Shown piece after piece: positions 50,600-58,436 of a stretch of DNA of 64,000 nucleotides. This DNA comes from F23-B02 sp946405205. GTDB taxonomy: Bacteria; Bacillota; Clostridia; Oscillospirales; Oscillospiraceae. Both the position numbers and the translations under genes were made by a program. Numbering within the stretch: position 1 is the first letter of the stretch; every line of letters begins with the position of its first letter. The notes under the pieces are model-generated. The model was not told the DNA's origin and did no database searches. It saw nothing but the letters and a program-made list of their open reading frames with translations. Location of the stretch: NCBI GenBank assembly GCA_946405205.1, contig CAMJGL010000008.1, positions 1 to 64,000 on the forward strand, written 5' to 3'.

Positions 50600-52937
50600 C
50601 TTTCTCCGTCCTTTCTATCGTATACAGCGCCGAGCCGAAATCGCCGAACATATGAAGCTTCCCGTTATAGCCCGTTCCCATGAACTGGTTGTTGAGCTTC
50701 ACTCCCGCCATGAGAGTTGCTCCTGAGCTTGTATATTCCTCCGCACCGTCGGACATGGCAAAAACCTTATTCACGGTGCGCAGAACGAAGCCGTCGGGGT
50801 GAAACTCTACTGGCGAAACGTGCTTTACAAGTCCGCCCAGCCGCTTTATGAATATCCGCTGCGGCTTGCAGGAAAGCTTATACGGTACATCGGGCTCAAG
50901 TCCCTTGACGGGCAGCTCGTCATAGCCCTCAGAGGCGGTGCAGAGCTTTTGGAAATGTCCGACGATATGCTCTGAGCCGTCCGCGGCTGATATCTGCCAG
51001 TGCACTTTATTGTCCTTGCGCTCGTCAAAGCGGTAAAAGCGCCCGAACTGCAGCGTTTTCCGATGCGCCTTGTAGAACTCTATCTGCTCGCGTATCTCCT
51101 TTTTCTCAACGGCGGTCATGTACTTGAGCTCCAGCTCATAGCCGAGCACTCCGAAGGCCGAGACGTTAAAGCGCGTTGACAGGGGCGTATCGCGCAGGGT
51201 CTGCTGATGCGGCGCGGCGGAGACGTGGGCGCCCATCGTCGACTGCGGGTAGAGATAGCTCAGCCCCGACTGTATATCCAGCCGCTCGATGGGGTCGGTG
51301 TCGTCAGACGACCAGACCTGCGGCGAATAGCACAGCATGCCGAGGTCAAATCGGTTGCCGCCCGAGGAGCAGCTTTCAAACAGAATATGCGGCCGCGGAG
51401 TAAATATCCTGCCGAGTATCTCATAAAGCCCCATGATATAGCGGTGGGCAAACTCCCCCTGATTTGAAAGCTCCGGCGAAAAGGTGTCGGACATATGGCG
51501 GTTCATGTCCCATTTGACGTAGCTTATCTTAGCGCTGTCGAGAACCGCCCCGACGGAGCTTACTATGTAATCTCTGACCTCCCGCCGCGTCAGATCCAGC
51601 AGGAGCTGATTCCTGCCGAAGCATGGCCCGCCCTTCGGCGGCTTTATCGCCCAGTCGGGATGCTCGCGGTACAGCTTTGAGTCGATATTCACGCTCTCCG
51701 GCTCAAACCACAGGCCGAACTTCATGCCCAGCCTTTCTATATCCTCCGAAAATTTTCCGAGGCCGCCCGGCAGCTTCCTCAGATTAACGTCGTAGTCACC
51801 CAGCCCTGCCGTATCGGAGTTTCTGTCGCCGAACCAGCCGTCGTCAAGGACGAAAAGCTCCACGCCGAGCTTTTTGGCTCTGCGTGCCAGTTTCAGGAGC
51901 TTTCCGCGGGTGAACTTAAAAAAACAGGCTTCCCAGTCGTTTATGAGCACGGGGCGCTCGATATTCTTCCAGTCGCCCCGAACAATGTTGTTGTTGACAA
52001 AGCTGTGGAAATTCCGGCTCAGGCCGTTAAAGCCGGAGTCGGAAAAGGTCATGACCGCCTCGGGAGCCTCAAAGCTTTCGCCGCTGTGAACCGTCCAGTC
52101 AAAGCAATACGGATTTATGCCGAGCTGCACGCGGACAAGGTCGTGATTTGACTTTTCCACAATTCCCATGTGGTTGCCGCTGTAAACAAGATTGAAGCCC
52201 CACGCCCTGCCGCTGTCCTCTCCGGTGTGCATTTCCGAGAGCAGAAAGCCCGGGTTGTGCCTGTTGGACGATGATCCGGTGGTCGAGGAGTTGACGTACA
52301 TCCCGTATTCTACCGGACGCACATGGCGGTGCGTTTCCTTTATCCAGCCGCCGTCAAAGCTGTGCATATTAAAGCCGCGGTCCGCCATGTCAAGGCTCAT
52401 GCTCATAAAGCGGCGCAGCGAGATATCGCCCTCTCCGCAGTTTTCGATAACGCTCCTGCGGGCGATGACGTTTGAGCCGTAAAACACGGTGTAGTACAGC
52501 CGCAGCCTGATATCATGGGTCTTTTCCGCCATGCTTATCACGAGCGTCTGCGCCTCGTTTGCGTCATCATAAGCGTTTGGCAGGCTCTCCATGGGGACGC
52601 AGCCGTTAATTATCTCATGGCTTTCATAGATAAAATCGTTTGCAAAGCTGCCGTCGGGGAGTCTCGCCTCGATGGGAGTCTGACGGTAGTCTCCTCTTCC
52701 CACGCCCGACCACTCAAGGCACAGGGCGTCAAGGCAATAGTTGTCGTCGGACGCATCGTACAACACGCTGCTGCCAAGCTGGATATCATGCTTCACGGCA
52801 AGCGGCTCGACGTCGCCCTCGGGAAGGCGTTCGCCGTAATGGATGTGCTCGAGATGCCCCCATTTTGTTATTCTGAATATGTAGCCCGTGCTCTGCGTGC
52901 AGAGTGAGAACACTCCGTCTTTAAATGAAATGCTCAT
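50586..52937 (-). CDS. Alpha-galactosidase, glycoside hydrolase family 36
   Basis: A 783-residue cytosolic enzyme (no signal peptide) that releases terminal alpha-galactose from raffinose-family sugars or melibiose. The N-terminal beta-supersandwich precedes the barrel, which has VLDDGWFG, WFEPESVN and YVKWDMNRHMSD (nucleophile Asp near residue 476). CSSGGNRFD and SSDDTDPIERL (acid/base Asp near 543) follow. ATG 52937 has AGAGGTGAGG upstream. No sugar transporter adjoins it, so uptake must be encoded elsewhere. Its only operon partner is the DUF1648 protein. Confidence 0.95.
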   Translation of the reverse strand: MSISFKDGVFSLCTQSTGYIFRITKWGHLEHIHYGERLPEGDVEPLAVKHDIQLGSSVLYDASDDNYCLDALCLEWSGVGRGDYRQTPIEARLPDGSFANDFIYESHEIINGCVPMESLPNAYDDANEAQTLVISMAEKTHDIRLRLYYTVFYGSNVIARRSVIENCGEGDISLRRFMSMSLDMADRGFNMHSFDGGWIKETHRHVRPVEYGMYVNSSTTGSSSNRHNPGFLLSEMHTGEDSGRAWGFNLVYSGNHMGIVEKSNHDLVRVQLGINPYCFDWTVHSGESFEAPEAVMTFSDSGFNGLSRNFHSFVNNNIVRGDWKNIERPVLINDWEACFFKFTRGKLLKLARRAKKLGVELFVLDDGWFGDRNSDTAGLGDYDVNLRKLPGGLGKFSEDIERLGMKFGLWFEPESVNIDSKLYREHPDWAIKPPKGGPCFGRNQLLLDLTRREVRDYIVSSVGAVLDSAKISYVKWDMNRHMSDTFSPELSNQGEFAHRYIMGLYEILGRIFTPRPHILFESCSSGGNRFDLGMLCYSPQVWSSDDTDPIERLDIQSGLSYLYPQSTMGAHVSAAPHQQTLRDTPLSTRFNVSAFGVLGYELELKYMTAVEKKEIREQIEFYKAHRKTLQFGRFYRFDERKDNKVHWQISAADGSEHIVGHFQKLCTASEGYDELPVKGLEPDVPYKLSCKPQRIFIKRLGGLVKHVSPVEFHPDGFVLRTVNKVFAMSDGAEEYTSSGATLMAGVKLNNQFMGTGYNGKLHMFGDFGSALYTIERTEKDEAV

Positions 52938-52978
52938 TGCCTCACCTCTGTCACAAATATACCACAGCAGGCAGCTTC

Positions 52979-53116
52979 TTACAAGTCGGTTTTGTCGCGG
53001 CCTCCTGCGCTGCGGCGCTGATTTATTGCGCACCTTATCTTCGTCACCAGAAACGAGGCCAGAAGCCCCAGCACTATCGGGAGCAGTATCGCGGTCATAA
53101 GCATTTTAATGTTCAC
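52979..53116 (-). CDS. 45-residue membrane peptide, Fst-toxin-like
   Basis: A short frame with GTG 53116 four bases after GAGGTG, stop at 52979. The peptide has a short N-terminus, one hydrophobic helix (TAILLPIVLGLLASFLV, about 8-24) and a basic tail KIRCAINQRRSAGGRDK. The helix with PIVxG and the charged tail resemble type I toxins of the Fst/Ldr group; it could equally be any small membrane protein. It lies 41 bp upstream of the alpha-galactosidase ATG on the same strand and may be a leader gene of that operon. Confidence 0.5.
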   Translation of the reverse strand: MNIKMLMTAILLPIVLGLLASFLVTKIRCAINQRRSAGGRDKTDL

Positions 53117-53247
53117 GGCGCACCTCGGTTTACATAATATTTATATGCTTATTTTGCGCCGTGCGTCCGAAAAAAGTCCTATTAAATATTGCCAATGATT
53201 ATAGGAAATGTTAAAATTGACTTTATCACGAGATCGAGGTAAAGCGA

Positions 53248-54852
53248 ATGATATCTGTAAACGACCTTTCCATAAATTTTGCGGGCAACGTACTGTTTTC
53301 CCGCGTTGACCTGCAATTTACCGCCGGAAACTGCTACGGCATCATCGGCGCAAACGGCGCGGGCAAGTCGACCTTCATAAAGATCCTGTCCGGCGAGCTT
53401 GAGCCCTCTACCGGCAGTATCAGCATCGCGCCTAAAAAGCGCATGAGCGTTCTCAAGCAGAATCAGAATATGTACGACGACTATTCCGTCATGGACACGG
53501 TGATAATGGGCAACCAGCGCCTTTACGACTGCGGCAAGGAGAAGGACGCCATTTACGACAAGCCCGATTTCTCCGACGAGGACGGCATCCGCGCCGCAGA
53601 GCTTGAGGAGGAGTTTGCCGAGCTGGGCGGCTGGGAGGCAGAGTCCGACGCAAGCCGCATTCTGCAGGGCCTCGGCGTGTCACCCGCCTTCCACGATACG
53701 CCCATGCGCGATATGGACCCGAGAATGAAGGTCAAGGTACTGCTGGCCCAGGCTCTTTTCGGAAGCCCCGACATAATCCTGCTCGACGAGCCGACGAACA
53801 ACCTCGACCTTGCAAGCGTCGTATGGCTCGAGGATTTCCTCATGGACTACGAGGGCACGGTGCTCGTCGTGTCCCATGACCGCTACTTCCTCAACAACGT
53901 CTGCACCCACATCGTCGATATCGACTACGGCAAGATAAAGATGTATGTCGGCAACTACGATTTCTGGTACGAGTCCAGCCAGCTCATGCAGAAGCTCATT
54001 AAGGATCAGAACAAAAAGGCCGAGCAGAAGATCGCCGAGCTGCAGAGCTTCATCGCCCGCTTTGCCGCAAACAAGTCCAAGTCCCGTCAGGCTACCAGCC
54101 GCAGAAAGCTGCTGGACAAGCTCACCGTTGAGGAGCTTCCCGCCTCCGGCAGGCGCTACCCCTGGGTGGGCTTCAAGGCCGACCGCGAGCCCGGCAAGGA
54201 CAGACTTTTCGTCACCGAGGTCAGCAAGACCGTGGACGGAGTGAAGCTTTTGAACAACGTAAGCTTCATCGTCGGCAAGGAGGACAAGATAGCGATCCTC
54301 GGCAAGAACGAGCTTGCAGTCACCATGCTGTTCAAGATACTCATGGGCGAGGAGGAGCCGGACTCGGGCTCGGTAAAATGGGGCGCCTCGATCACTCAGG
54401 CGTATTTCCCAAAGGATCACAACAGCTTCTTTGAAAACTGCGACTATGACCTCATGGACTGGATACGCCAGTTTTCCGAGGATAAGCGCGAGAGCTATCT
54501 GCGCACCTTCCTCGGGCGTATGCTCTTTTCCGGCGACGATGTCTACAAGCCAGTTAAGGTGCTCTCCGGCGGCGAAAAGGTAAGGTGCATGATAAGCAAG
54601 ATGATGCTCTCGGGCGCAAACTTCCTTGTTTTCGACCAGCCCACGAACCATCTTGACCTTGAGAGCATCGCGGCGCTCAATAACGGCATGGAGGCCTTCA
54701 GGCATAACATCATTTTCTCCAGCCACGACCACCAGCTCACCCAGACCGTCGCAAACCGCATCATCGAGATAACCGACGACGGCATCATCGACCGCATGTG
54801 CAGCTTCGATGAGTACATGGATCTGAACGGCATGGAGCAGAATATAAGATAA
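53248..54852 (+). CDS. ABC-F family ATPase (YkpA/YbiT-like), atypical motifs
   Basis: A 534-residue two-domain ABC-F protein without membrane helices, of the group that acts on ribosomes (translation factor or ribosome protection). Domain 1 has Walker A GANGAGKS (about 36-43) and Walker B DIILLDEPTNNLDL, but its signature reads MDPRMKVKVLLAQ instead of LSGGxKxR. The linker is rich in Lys and Gln (about 250-290). Domain 2 keeps signature LSGGEKVRC and Walker B FLVFDQPTNHLDL, but its P-loop reads GKNELAVTMLF, with Val where the nucleotide-binding Lys is expected. Similar departures occur in this subfamily, so it is probably functional. Single gene with a terminator. Confidence 0.88.
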   Translation: MISVNDLSINFAGNVLFSRVDLQFTAGNCYGIIGANGAGKSTFIKILSGELEPSTGSISIAPKKRMSVLKQNQNMYDDYSVMDTVIMGNQRLYDCGKEKDAIYDKPDFSDEDGIRAAELEEEFAELGGWEAESDASRILQGLGVSPAFHDTPMRDMDPRMKVKVLLAQALFGSPDIILLDEPTNNLDLASVVWLEDFLMDYEGTVLVVSHDRYFLNNVCTHIVDIDYGKIKMYVGNYDFWYESSQLMQKLIKDQNKKAEQKIAELQSFIARFAANKSKSRQATSRRKLLDKLTVEELPASGRRYPWVGFKADREPGKDRLFVTEVSKTVDGVKLLNNVSFIVGKEDKIAILGKNELAVTMLFKILMGEEEPDSGSVKWGASITQAYFPKDHNSFFENCDYDLMDWIRQFSEDKRESYLRTFLGRMLFSGDDVYKPVKVLSGGEKVRCMISKMMLSGANFLVFDQPTNHLDLESIAALNNGMEAFRHNIIFSSHDHQLTQTVANRIIEITDDGIIDRMCSFDEYMDLNGMEQNIR

Positions 54853-54859
54853 GCGTTAA

Positions 54860-54891
54860 AAAGCGCGTCCTTTGCAAAAAGGGCGCGCTTT
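54860..54891. terminator. Terminator between convergent genes
   Basis: AAAGCGCG plus CCTTT pair with AAAGG plus CGCGCTTT around loop GCAA, with one mismatch, in the 44 bp between the two stop codons. Confidence 0.82.
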
Positions 54892-54896
54892 GTTAT

Positions 54897-55646
54897 TTAG
54901 TCGCTGTTTTTTTCTGCGAGATATGCCGCCGTGCGTGCTTCATCGGGTTGAATGCCGTAAAAGATTTGCTTGGCTTCGTCGAGTGTCACGGGCGCGGTGC
55001 AGAAAATAGAAAAGAAATAATCCTCATTTGTCCAGATTAACGATACTGCTTCATCTCCTGGCTGGTCCCATATTAGTTGTATTACCTTATAGCCTTTTAT
55101 CTCAACATAATCTACCTTAGAGCGTTCTGCGTCTGGACTACTGCCAACTGCATAATTAGGATCGTCCGGCATTTTTTCCTGAGTAAAATCGAGCAAATCA
55201 CCGTCCGGCGATAAATATGTAAATGATGCAAAACCACTGCACACCGTTTCATCTATCAGTTCAAAGCCAGCGGGGATAAAGGATGGGCTGTATATGATCT
55301 CAAGCTCTTTCGGCGCATTTTTTATGGCATCCTCATCGACTGTAAAATAATAATTAATGCCCGTGTTATGCGTAAAGAAATTTATCAATCCTTCTCGCAC
55401 CGACGGTATCGCCATAGCGGAGCTTACGAGCAGCGCAGTTACGATAGCCGCGATGAGCAGCTTTTTAGCCGTAGTGTTGACGTGATGCCATACTTTTGAC
55501 TTGCTCTTTTTTATAAGCTCTCCGGCTTTTTGCTCAAATTCCTCGGAAAAAGAATAGCTGATATCATCCTCAGCGGGAACTCCGGCAAATTCGAGCAAGG
55601 TTGCATCAAGCAACGCTTTTTCAAATGTTGACAGTGTTTTTTTCAT
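54897..55646 (-). CDS. DUF4367 membrane protein, putative anti-sigma factor
   Basis: A 249-residue protein. The cytoplasmic N-terminal 60 residues (TFEKALLDATLLEFAGVPAEDD, FSEEFEQKAGELIKKSKS) could bind a sigma factor. One helix at about 63-81 (LLIAAIVTALLVSSAMAI) leads to an extracellular DUF4367 domain with YSPSFIPAGFELIDE and KGYKVIQLIWDQPGDEAVSLIWTNEDYFFSIF. DUF4367 is often encoded with ECF sigma factors in Clostridia; anti-sigma function is inferred from this arrangement. Its ATG overlaps the end of the sigma gene by 26 bases. Confidence 0.83.
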   Translation of the reverse strand: MKKTLSTFEKALLDATLLEFAGVPAEDDISYSFSEEFEQKAGELIKKSKSKVWHHVNTTAKKLLIAAIVTALLVSSAMAIPSVREGLINFFTHNTGINYYFTVDEDAIKNAPKELEIIYSPSFIPAGFELIDETVCSGFASFTYLSPDGDLLDFTQEKMPDDPNYAVGSSPDAERSKVDYVEIKGYKVIQLIWDQPGDEAVSLIWTNEDYFFSIFCTAPVTLDEAKQIFYGIQPDEARTAAYLAEKNSD

Positions 55647-56196
55647 CCTTGAACACCATTCCCTCCTGAACGCACAGTCCTGCGAGCAGCTTTCTACCCC
55701 GCGTTATCTGTTTATTAACGGTCGAGGTCTTTCTGCCCAGAAGCTGCGCGGTCCGGCTTGCCTTAAGCCCATAAACACAGTGCAGCAGCAGAACATCGCG
55801 ATATATATCCGGCAGCTTATCCATGGCTCTCATAAGCTTTTCGCGGTCGTCGGATGCGGCAAGCTTTTTAAAGATATCCTCGCCGTCGGCAAGCTCCAGC
55901 GTGTCAATGTCAAGCTCTGAATCTCGGCGCTGCTTTTTCGGCAGGAGGTTGAGCGCCGCGTTTTTCGCCGCCGTAAGGACATAGGCGCGAACAAGTTTTT
56001 CGTCGCCGTCGGGCAGGGATTTCATGCTGCGCGCTATGCCGAGCAGCGCATTCTGAACGGCATCCTCGGCTTCATGGGTATCGTGCAGAAGCTCGTTTGC
56101 GACAAAAAGCATCTGCTTTCTGTAGCCGTAATACAGCCTTTCAAATCTCTTTATATCCTCCGCGTCATCTATAACGGCAGCATAGAGCATCAGCAA
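55621..56196 (-). CDS. ECF-type RNA polymerase sigma factor
   Basis: A 191-residue sigma-70 family protein with only regions 2 and 4. Region 2 spans about 15-60 (FERLYYGYRKQMLFVANELLHDTHEAEDAVQNALLGI interrupted by normal variation) and region 4 about 120-175 (LPDIYRDVLLLHCVYGLKA, then TAQLLGRKTSTVNKQITRGRKLL as the helix-turn-helix). It probably starts at TTG 56196, eight bases after GGGAGGG; an ATG two codons on is 14 bases away. A sigma-A-like promoter lies at 56232-56260. The downstream DUF4367 gene overlaps it. Targets likely include the divergent secreted-protein genes. Confidence 0.88.
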   Translation of the reverse strand: MLMLYAAVIDDAEDIKRFERLYYGYRKQMLFVANELLHDTHEAEDAVQNALLGIARSMKSLPDGDEKLVRAYVLTAAKNAALNLLPKKQRRDSELDIDTLELADGEDIFKKLAASDDREKLMRAMDKLPDIYRDVLLLHCVYGLKASRTAQLLGRKTSTVNKQITRGRKLLAGLCVQEGMVFKDEKNTVNI

Positions 56197-56231
56197 ATCA
56201 GAATCCCTCCCCCCTGTCTCTTATTGATGTC

Positions 56232-56260
56232 AGTATATACTAATATTTCTTCAATTTCAA
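56232..56260 (-). promoter_or_regulatory. Sigma-A promoter of the ECF sigma operon
   Basis: On the minus strand TTGAAA (56255-56260) and TATACT (56232-56237) are spaced by 17 bp, about 36 bases before the TTG start. The core is a housekeeping type, so basal expression does not need the ECF factor itself. Confidence 0.6.
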
Positions 56261-56294
56261 TGTTTTACAAATATGAAAAATTATTTCAAATTTG

Positions 56295-56324
56295 TGTCCC
56301 ATTTTACCGCTTATTCCTGTCTTA
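56295..56324 (+). promoter_or_regulatory. Candidate ECF-type promoter for the secreted-protein genes
   Basis: TGTCCC (56295-56300) and TGTCTTA (56318-56324) are separated by 17 bp, 41 bases before ATG 56365. The GTC of the downstream element is typical of ECF -10 boxes. The segment is also symmetric: GTCCC...GGGAC encloses GCTTATT...AATAAGC, so it may instead be a hairpin or operator. Confidence 0.4.
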
Positions 56325-56364
56325 ATAAGCAGAGGGACGAAAAGCAAAGAAAGGAGGGATAACG

Positions 56365-56787
56365 ATGAAACGAACTATCTGTATGCTGTTGAGCCTTGTC
56401 ATTCTGGTGACGCTACCTATATCTGTTTTTGCCGCACAAGCTCCGAACGGCGCGGAGCTCCAGTATGTCAATGCAACTTCTTCCATTGTGAATTTCAGTA
56501 TTGACAGTTCTGGCAACGCCACAATTAAGTTAAACTGCACCGGTAAAAGCACTGTCACAAAAATCACCGCGAAAACATATGTTGAGAAAAACGTCAACGG
56601 CAACTGGGTAAGGGTCAATGTCGGGACTGCCGACAACATTATGACCTACACCGTGAATTCATCCATATTAATTAAAACATACAGTAAGACAATGCCCGGC
56701 TCGGGCAGCTATCGCTGCACAACGACCTTTACTCTATATGCAAGTACTACGGAAACCATCAATCTTGTTAAATCTGCCTCTTATTGA
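56365..56787 (+). CDS. Small secreted beta-rich protein
   Basis: A 140-residue protein behind AAGGAGGGATAACG. A Sec signal peptide (RTICMLLSLVILVTLPISVFA) precedes a mature domain of alternating Ser/Thr/Asn-rich strands (IVNFSIDSSGNATIKLNC, SGSYRCTTTFTLYASTTETI) with two cysteines that could form a disulphide. No catalytic motif is visible. It resembles the many uncharacterised small secreted proteins of gut Clostridia. It lies divergent from the ECF sigma gene and heads a plus-strand run, 40 bp before a second secreted protein. Function unknown. Confidence 0.65.
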   Translation: MKRTICMLLSLVILVTLPISVFAAQAPNGAELQYVNATSSIVNFSIDSSGNATIKLNCTGKSTVTKITAKTYVEKNVNGNWVRVNVGTADNIMTYTVNSSILIKTYSKTMPGSGSYRCTTTFTLYASTTETINLVKSASY

Positions 56788-56827
56788 CAACAAGCAGTTA
56801 AAACCAATACATAAGGAGATAATTATA

Positions 56828-57331
56828 ATGAAACTCAAGAAGTTTTTATGCTTTGTTCTAATATTCGCAATCATGATGTCACTGGGCATGACTGCCTTTG
56901 CTGACGAAATAGACGAAAATGAACAAAAAGCAGTATATGACGACACGCTTAATGCCGGAAGCAGGAGCCTTTCCAAGCCGACTAAGTATTGGAATCTAAA
57001 CTCCTCATCATATAGAGCTAGCCTTGAATTAGTTAGTACAAGCTGGCTCTACACCAATTATTATTTTCATTGTAATTCTTCTGGGAAAATCAATATTGAA
57101 GGAAAAGTTTATTCGGATACCGGGAGACCAACTCAAATGAAAATTGGAGTATACAGCCTTACAACTAACAGATTTGTAAAGTATTATACAGTAGAATCCT
57201 GTTTGCAAGGAACCTATTTTGTGCACTCTTTCACTGGATTAAGCACAACTTCAAACTACGCAATTGCATTTATTGCTGTTTATGACGGTTTTTCTAATGA
57301 TTCAGTCCATGGTTGGGCAGAAATTATATGA
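56828..57331 (+). CDS. Second small secreted protein
   Basis: A 167-residue protein starting at ATG 56828 with AAGGAGAT upstream. The signal peptide KLKKFLCFVLIFAIMMSL ends near MTAFA. The acidic mature N-terminus (DEIDENEQKAVYDD) is followed by a beta-rich domain with many Tyr and Ser (STSWLYTNYYFHCNSS, STTSNYAIAFIAVYDGF). Codon use is AT-rich compared with the rest of the window. No family recognised. Its stop codon overlaps the VanZ gene start by four bases, so the two are translationally coupled. Confidence 0.65.
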   Translation: MKLKKFLCFVLIFAIMMSLGMTAFADEIDENEQKAVYDDTLNAGSRSLSKPTKYWNLNSSSYRASLELVSTSWLYTNYYFHCNSSGKINIEGKVYSDTGRPTQMKIGVYSLTTNRFVKYYTVESCLQGTYFVHSFTGLSTTSNYAIAFIAVYDGFSNDSVHGWAEII

Positions 57332-57783
57332 ATAGAAAGAACAAGCATATTCTAACAATCATTTTCGCCGTATACTGCGCAACGGTCGTTTATCTGACGC
57401 TGCTTAGAAATTTCGGCGCAACGACGGATATGAGCTACGCGGAATGTCTCAGGGCAAACAGCAATCTCATTCCCTTTTTCAGCTTCTACGTGTTCATAAC
57501 CACGCCGTTTAAATCGGCTGTTGTCATCAGACAATTTGTCATAAACTTAGTTGGCAACCTGCTGCTGTTTCTGCCGTGGGGATTACTTATTCCGAGCATA
57601 ATCGAGAAATACCGCGATGCAAAGCGCTTTCTTATCGTTACATCGTTGGTCATAATATCAATAGAGCTAACGCAGCTTTTCCTGATGCTCGGCAGCGGAG
57701 ATATCGAGGATTATCTTCTGAATATCACAGGTGCTTTAGCAGGATTTGCATTGAACAGGAAGCTGAGCTTCCTGCGTGAGTAA
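57328..57783 (+). CDS. VanZ-like membrane protein
   Basis: A 151-residue protein with about four helices and the VanZ-family segments YLTLLRNFG, NLIPFF, NLVGNLLLFLPWGLLIP and SIELTQLFLMLGSGDIEDYLLNITGALAGF. VanZ gives low-level teicoplanin resistance by reducing drug binding to the cell; most chromosomal homologues have no defined role. Together with the ECF/DUF4367 pair this hints at an envelope-stress module. ATG 57328 overlaps the preceding stop as ATGA. Confidence 0.85.
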   Translation: MNRKNKHILTIIFAVYCATVVYLTLLRNFGATTDMSYAECLRANSNLIPFFSFYVFITTPFKSAVVIRQFVINLVGNLLLFLPWGLLIPSIIEKYRDAKRFLIVTSLVIISIELTQLFLMLGSGDIEDYLLNITGALAGFALNRKLSFLRE

Positions 57784-57796
57784 AGGAGCGGTGGTA

Positions 57797-58072
57797 ATGA
57801 GAGATCCGAACAAGGACAGAAACCGGGCATTGATCATAATGTGTATTCTCATACTTTGCGGTATCCTGTTAGCGGATATCACGGAGATACCGGCGTTTAG
57901 CATACTCGGTGTAGGAGGCGTCGTTGCATATGTGGTTCTGGACTTCATATTCTGGGTCTGTCCTTACTGTAAAAAACAGCTCCCTTTCAGAAGCTATAAG
58001 CTTGATTATTGCCCGCACTGCGGCCGGCGTTTAACAGATACTAAATCCGATGGATCCGACGACAGAGAATAG
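57797..58072 (+). CDS. Small membrane protein with C-terminal zinc ribbon
   Basis: A 91-residue protein starting at ATG 57797 behind AAAGGAGCGG. Two helices (RALIIMCILILCGILLADI and FSILGVGGVVAYVVLDFIFW) are followed by a cytoplasmic zinc ribbon VCPYCKKQL ... DYCPHCGRRL with four cysteines. The architecture suggests a membrane-tethered regulator or adaptor; no name can be given. It starts 13 bp after the VanZ stop. Confidence 0.68.
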   Translation: MRDPNKDRNRALIIMCILILCGILLADITEIPAFSILGVGGVVAYVVLDFIFWVCPYCKKQLPFRSYKLDYCPHCGRRLTDTKSDGSDDRE

Positions 58073-58116
58073 CCCCAACGTTTTTCCACAGCAGGAAACA
58101 TTAATCATACCTTCGG

Positions 58117-58139
58117 CGTAAGTTTTTATAAAACTTACG
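58117..58139. repeat. 10-bp inverted repeat before the 69-aa membrane protein gene
   Basis: CGTAAGTTTT, loop TAT, AAAACTTACG. It may attenuate or end transcription from the VanZ run, or act as an operator; CGTCTA right after it also resembles an ECF -10 box. Confidence 0.45.
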
Positions 58140-58164
58140 TCTATAAATAAAGGAGGTCTTTCTT

Positions 58165-58374
58165 ATGAAAAGTAGCAATAGGATCATTATGCAAATCGTA
58201 TACAGCATCGCCGTTGTGATTCTCAGCTTGCTGATGTTCATAGCCATAGATAATGTGGAAATTTCCGGCTCAATGCCCGATGTCTGCACAGCTATAAGAC
58301 TTGTCGCTAAAGCCGTCCTCGCCGCCGCTGACCTTATATGTATAACGCTGATCAATCTACCCAAGGGAAATTAA
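58165..58374 (+). CDS. Small membrane protein
   Basis: A 69-residue protein with a strong ribosome site AAAGGAGG nine bases before its ATG. Two hydrophobic stretches, IIMQIVYSIAVVILSLLMFIA and AIRLVAKAVLAAADLICITLI, flank a short polar loop DNVEISGSMPD. No family recognised. The good ribosome site and the strong terminator downstream argue that it is a real gene. Confidence 0.6.
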   Translation: MKSSNRIIMQIVYSIAVVILSLLMFIAIDNVEISGSMPDVCTAIRLVAKAVLAAADLICITLINLPKGN

Positions 58375-58395
58375 CTGATCTTCGTACATTGAAAA

Positions 58396-58436
58396 TTCCC
58401 TGCATCTGTCGTTTGACAGATGCAGGGAGCTTTTTT
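58396..58436. terminator. Bidirectional terminator, 14-bp stem
   Basis: TCCCTGCATCTGTC, loop GTTT, GACAGATGCAGGGA, then GC and TTTTTT on the plus strand. It serves the small membrane protein gene and the convergent potD, whose stop lies at its edge. Confidence 0.88.

Noticed and set aside
53248..54852. Calling the ABC-F protein a pseudogene because of altered motifs
   Set aside because: The frame is intact and full length, and both changes fall in one composite ATP site, which fits a functional asymmetric ATPase rather than decay.
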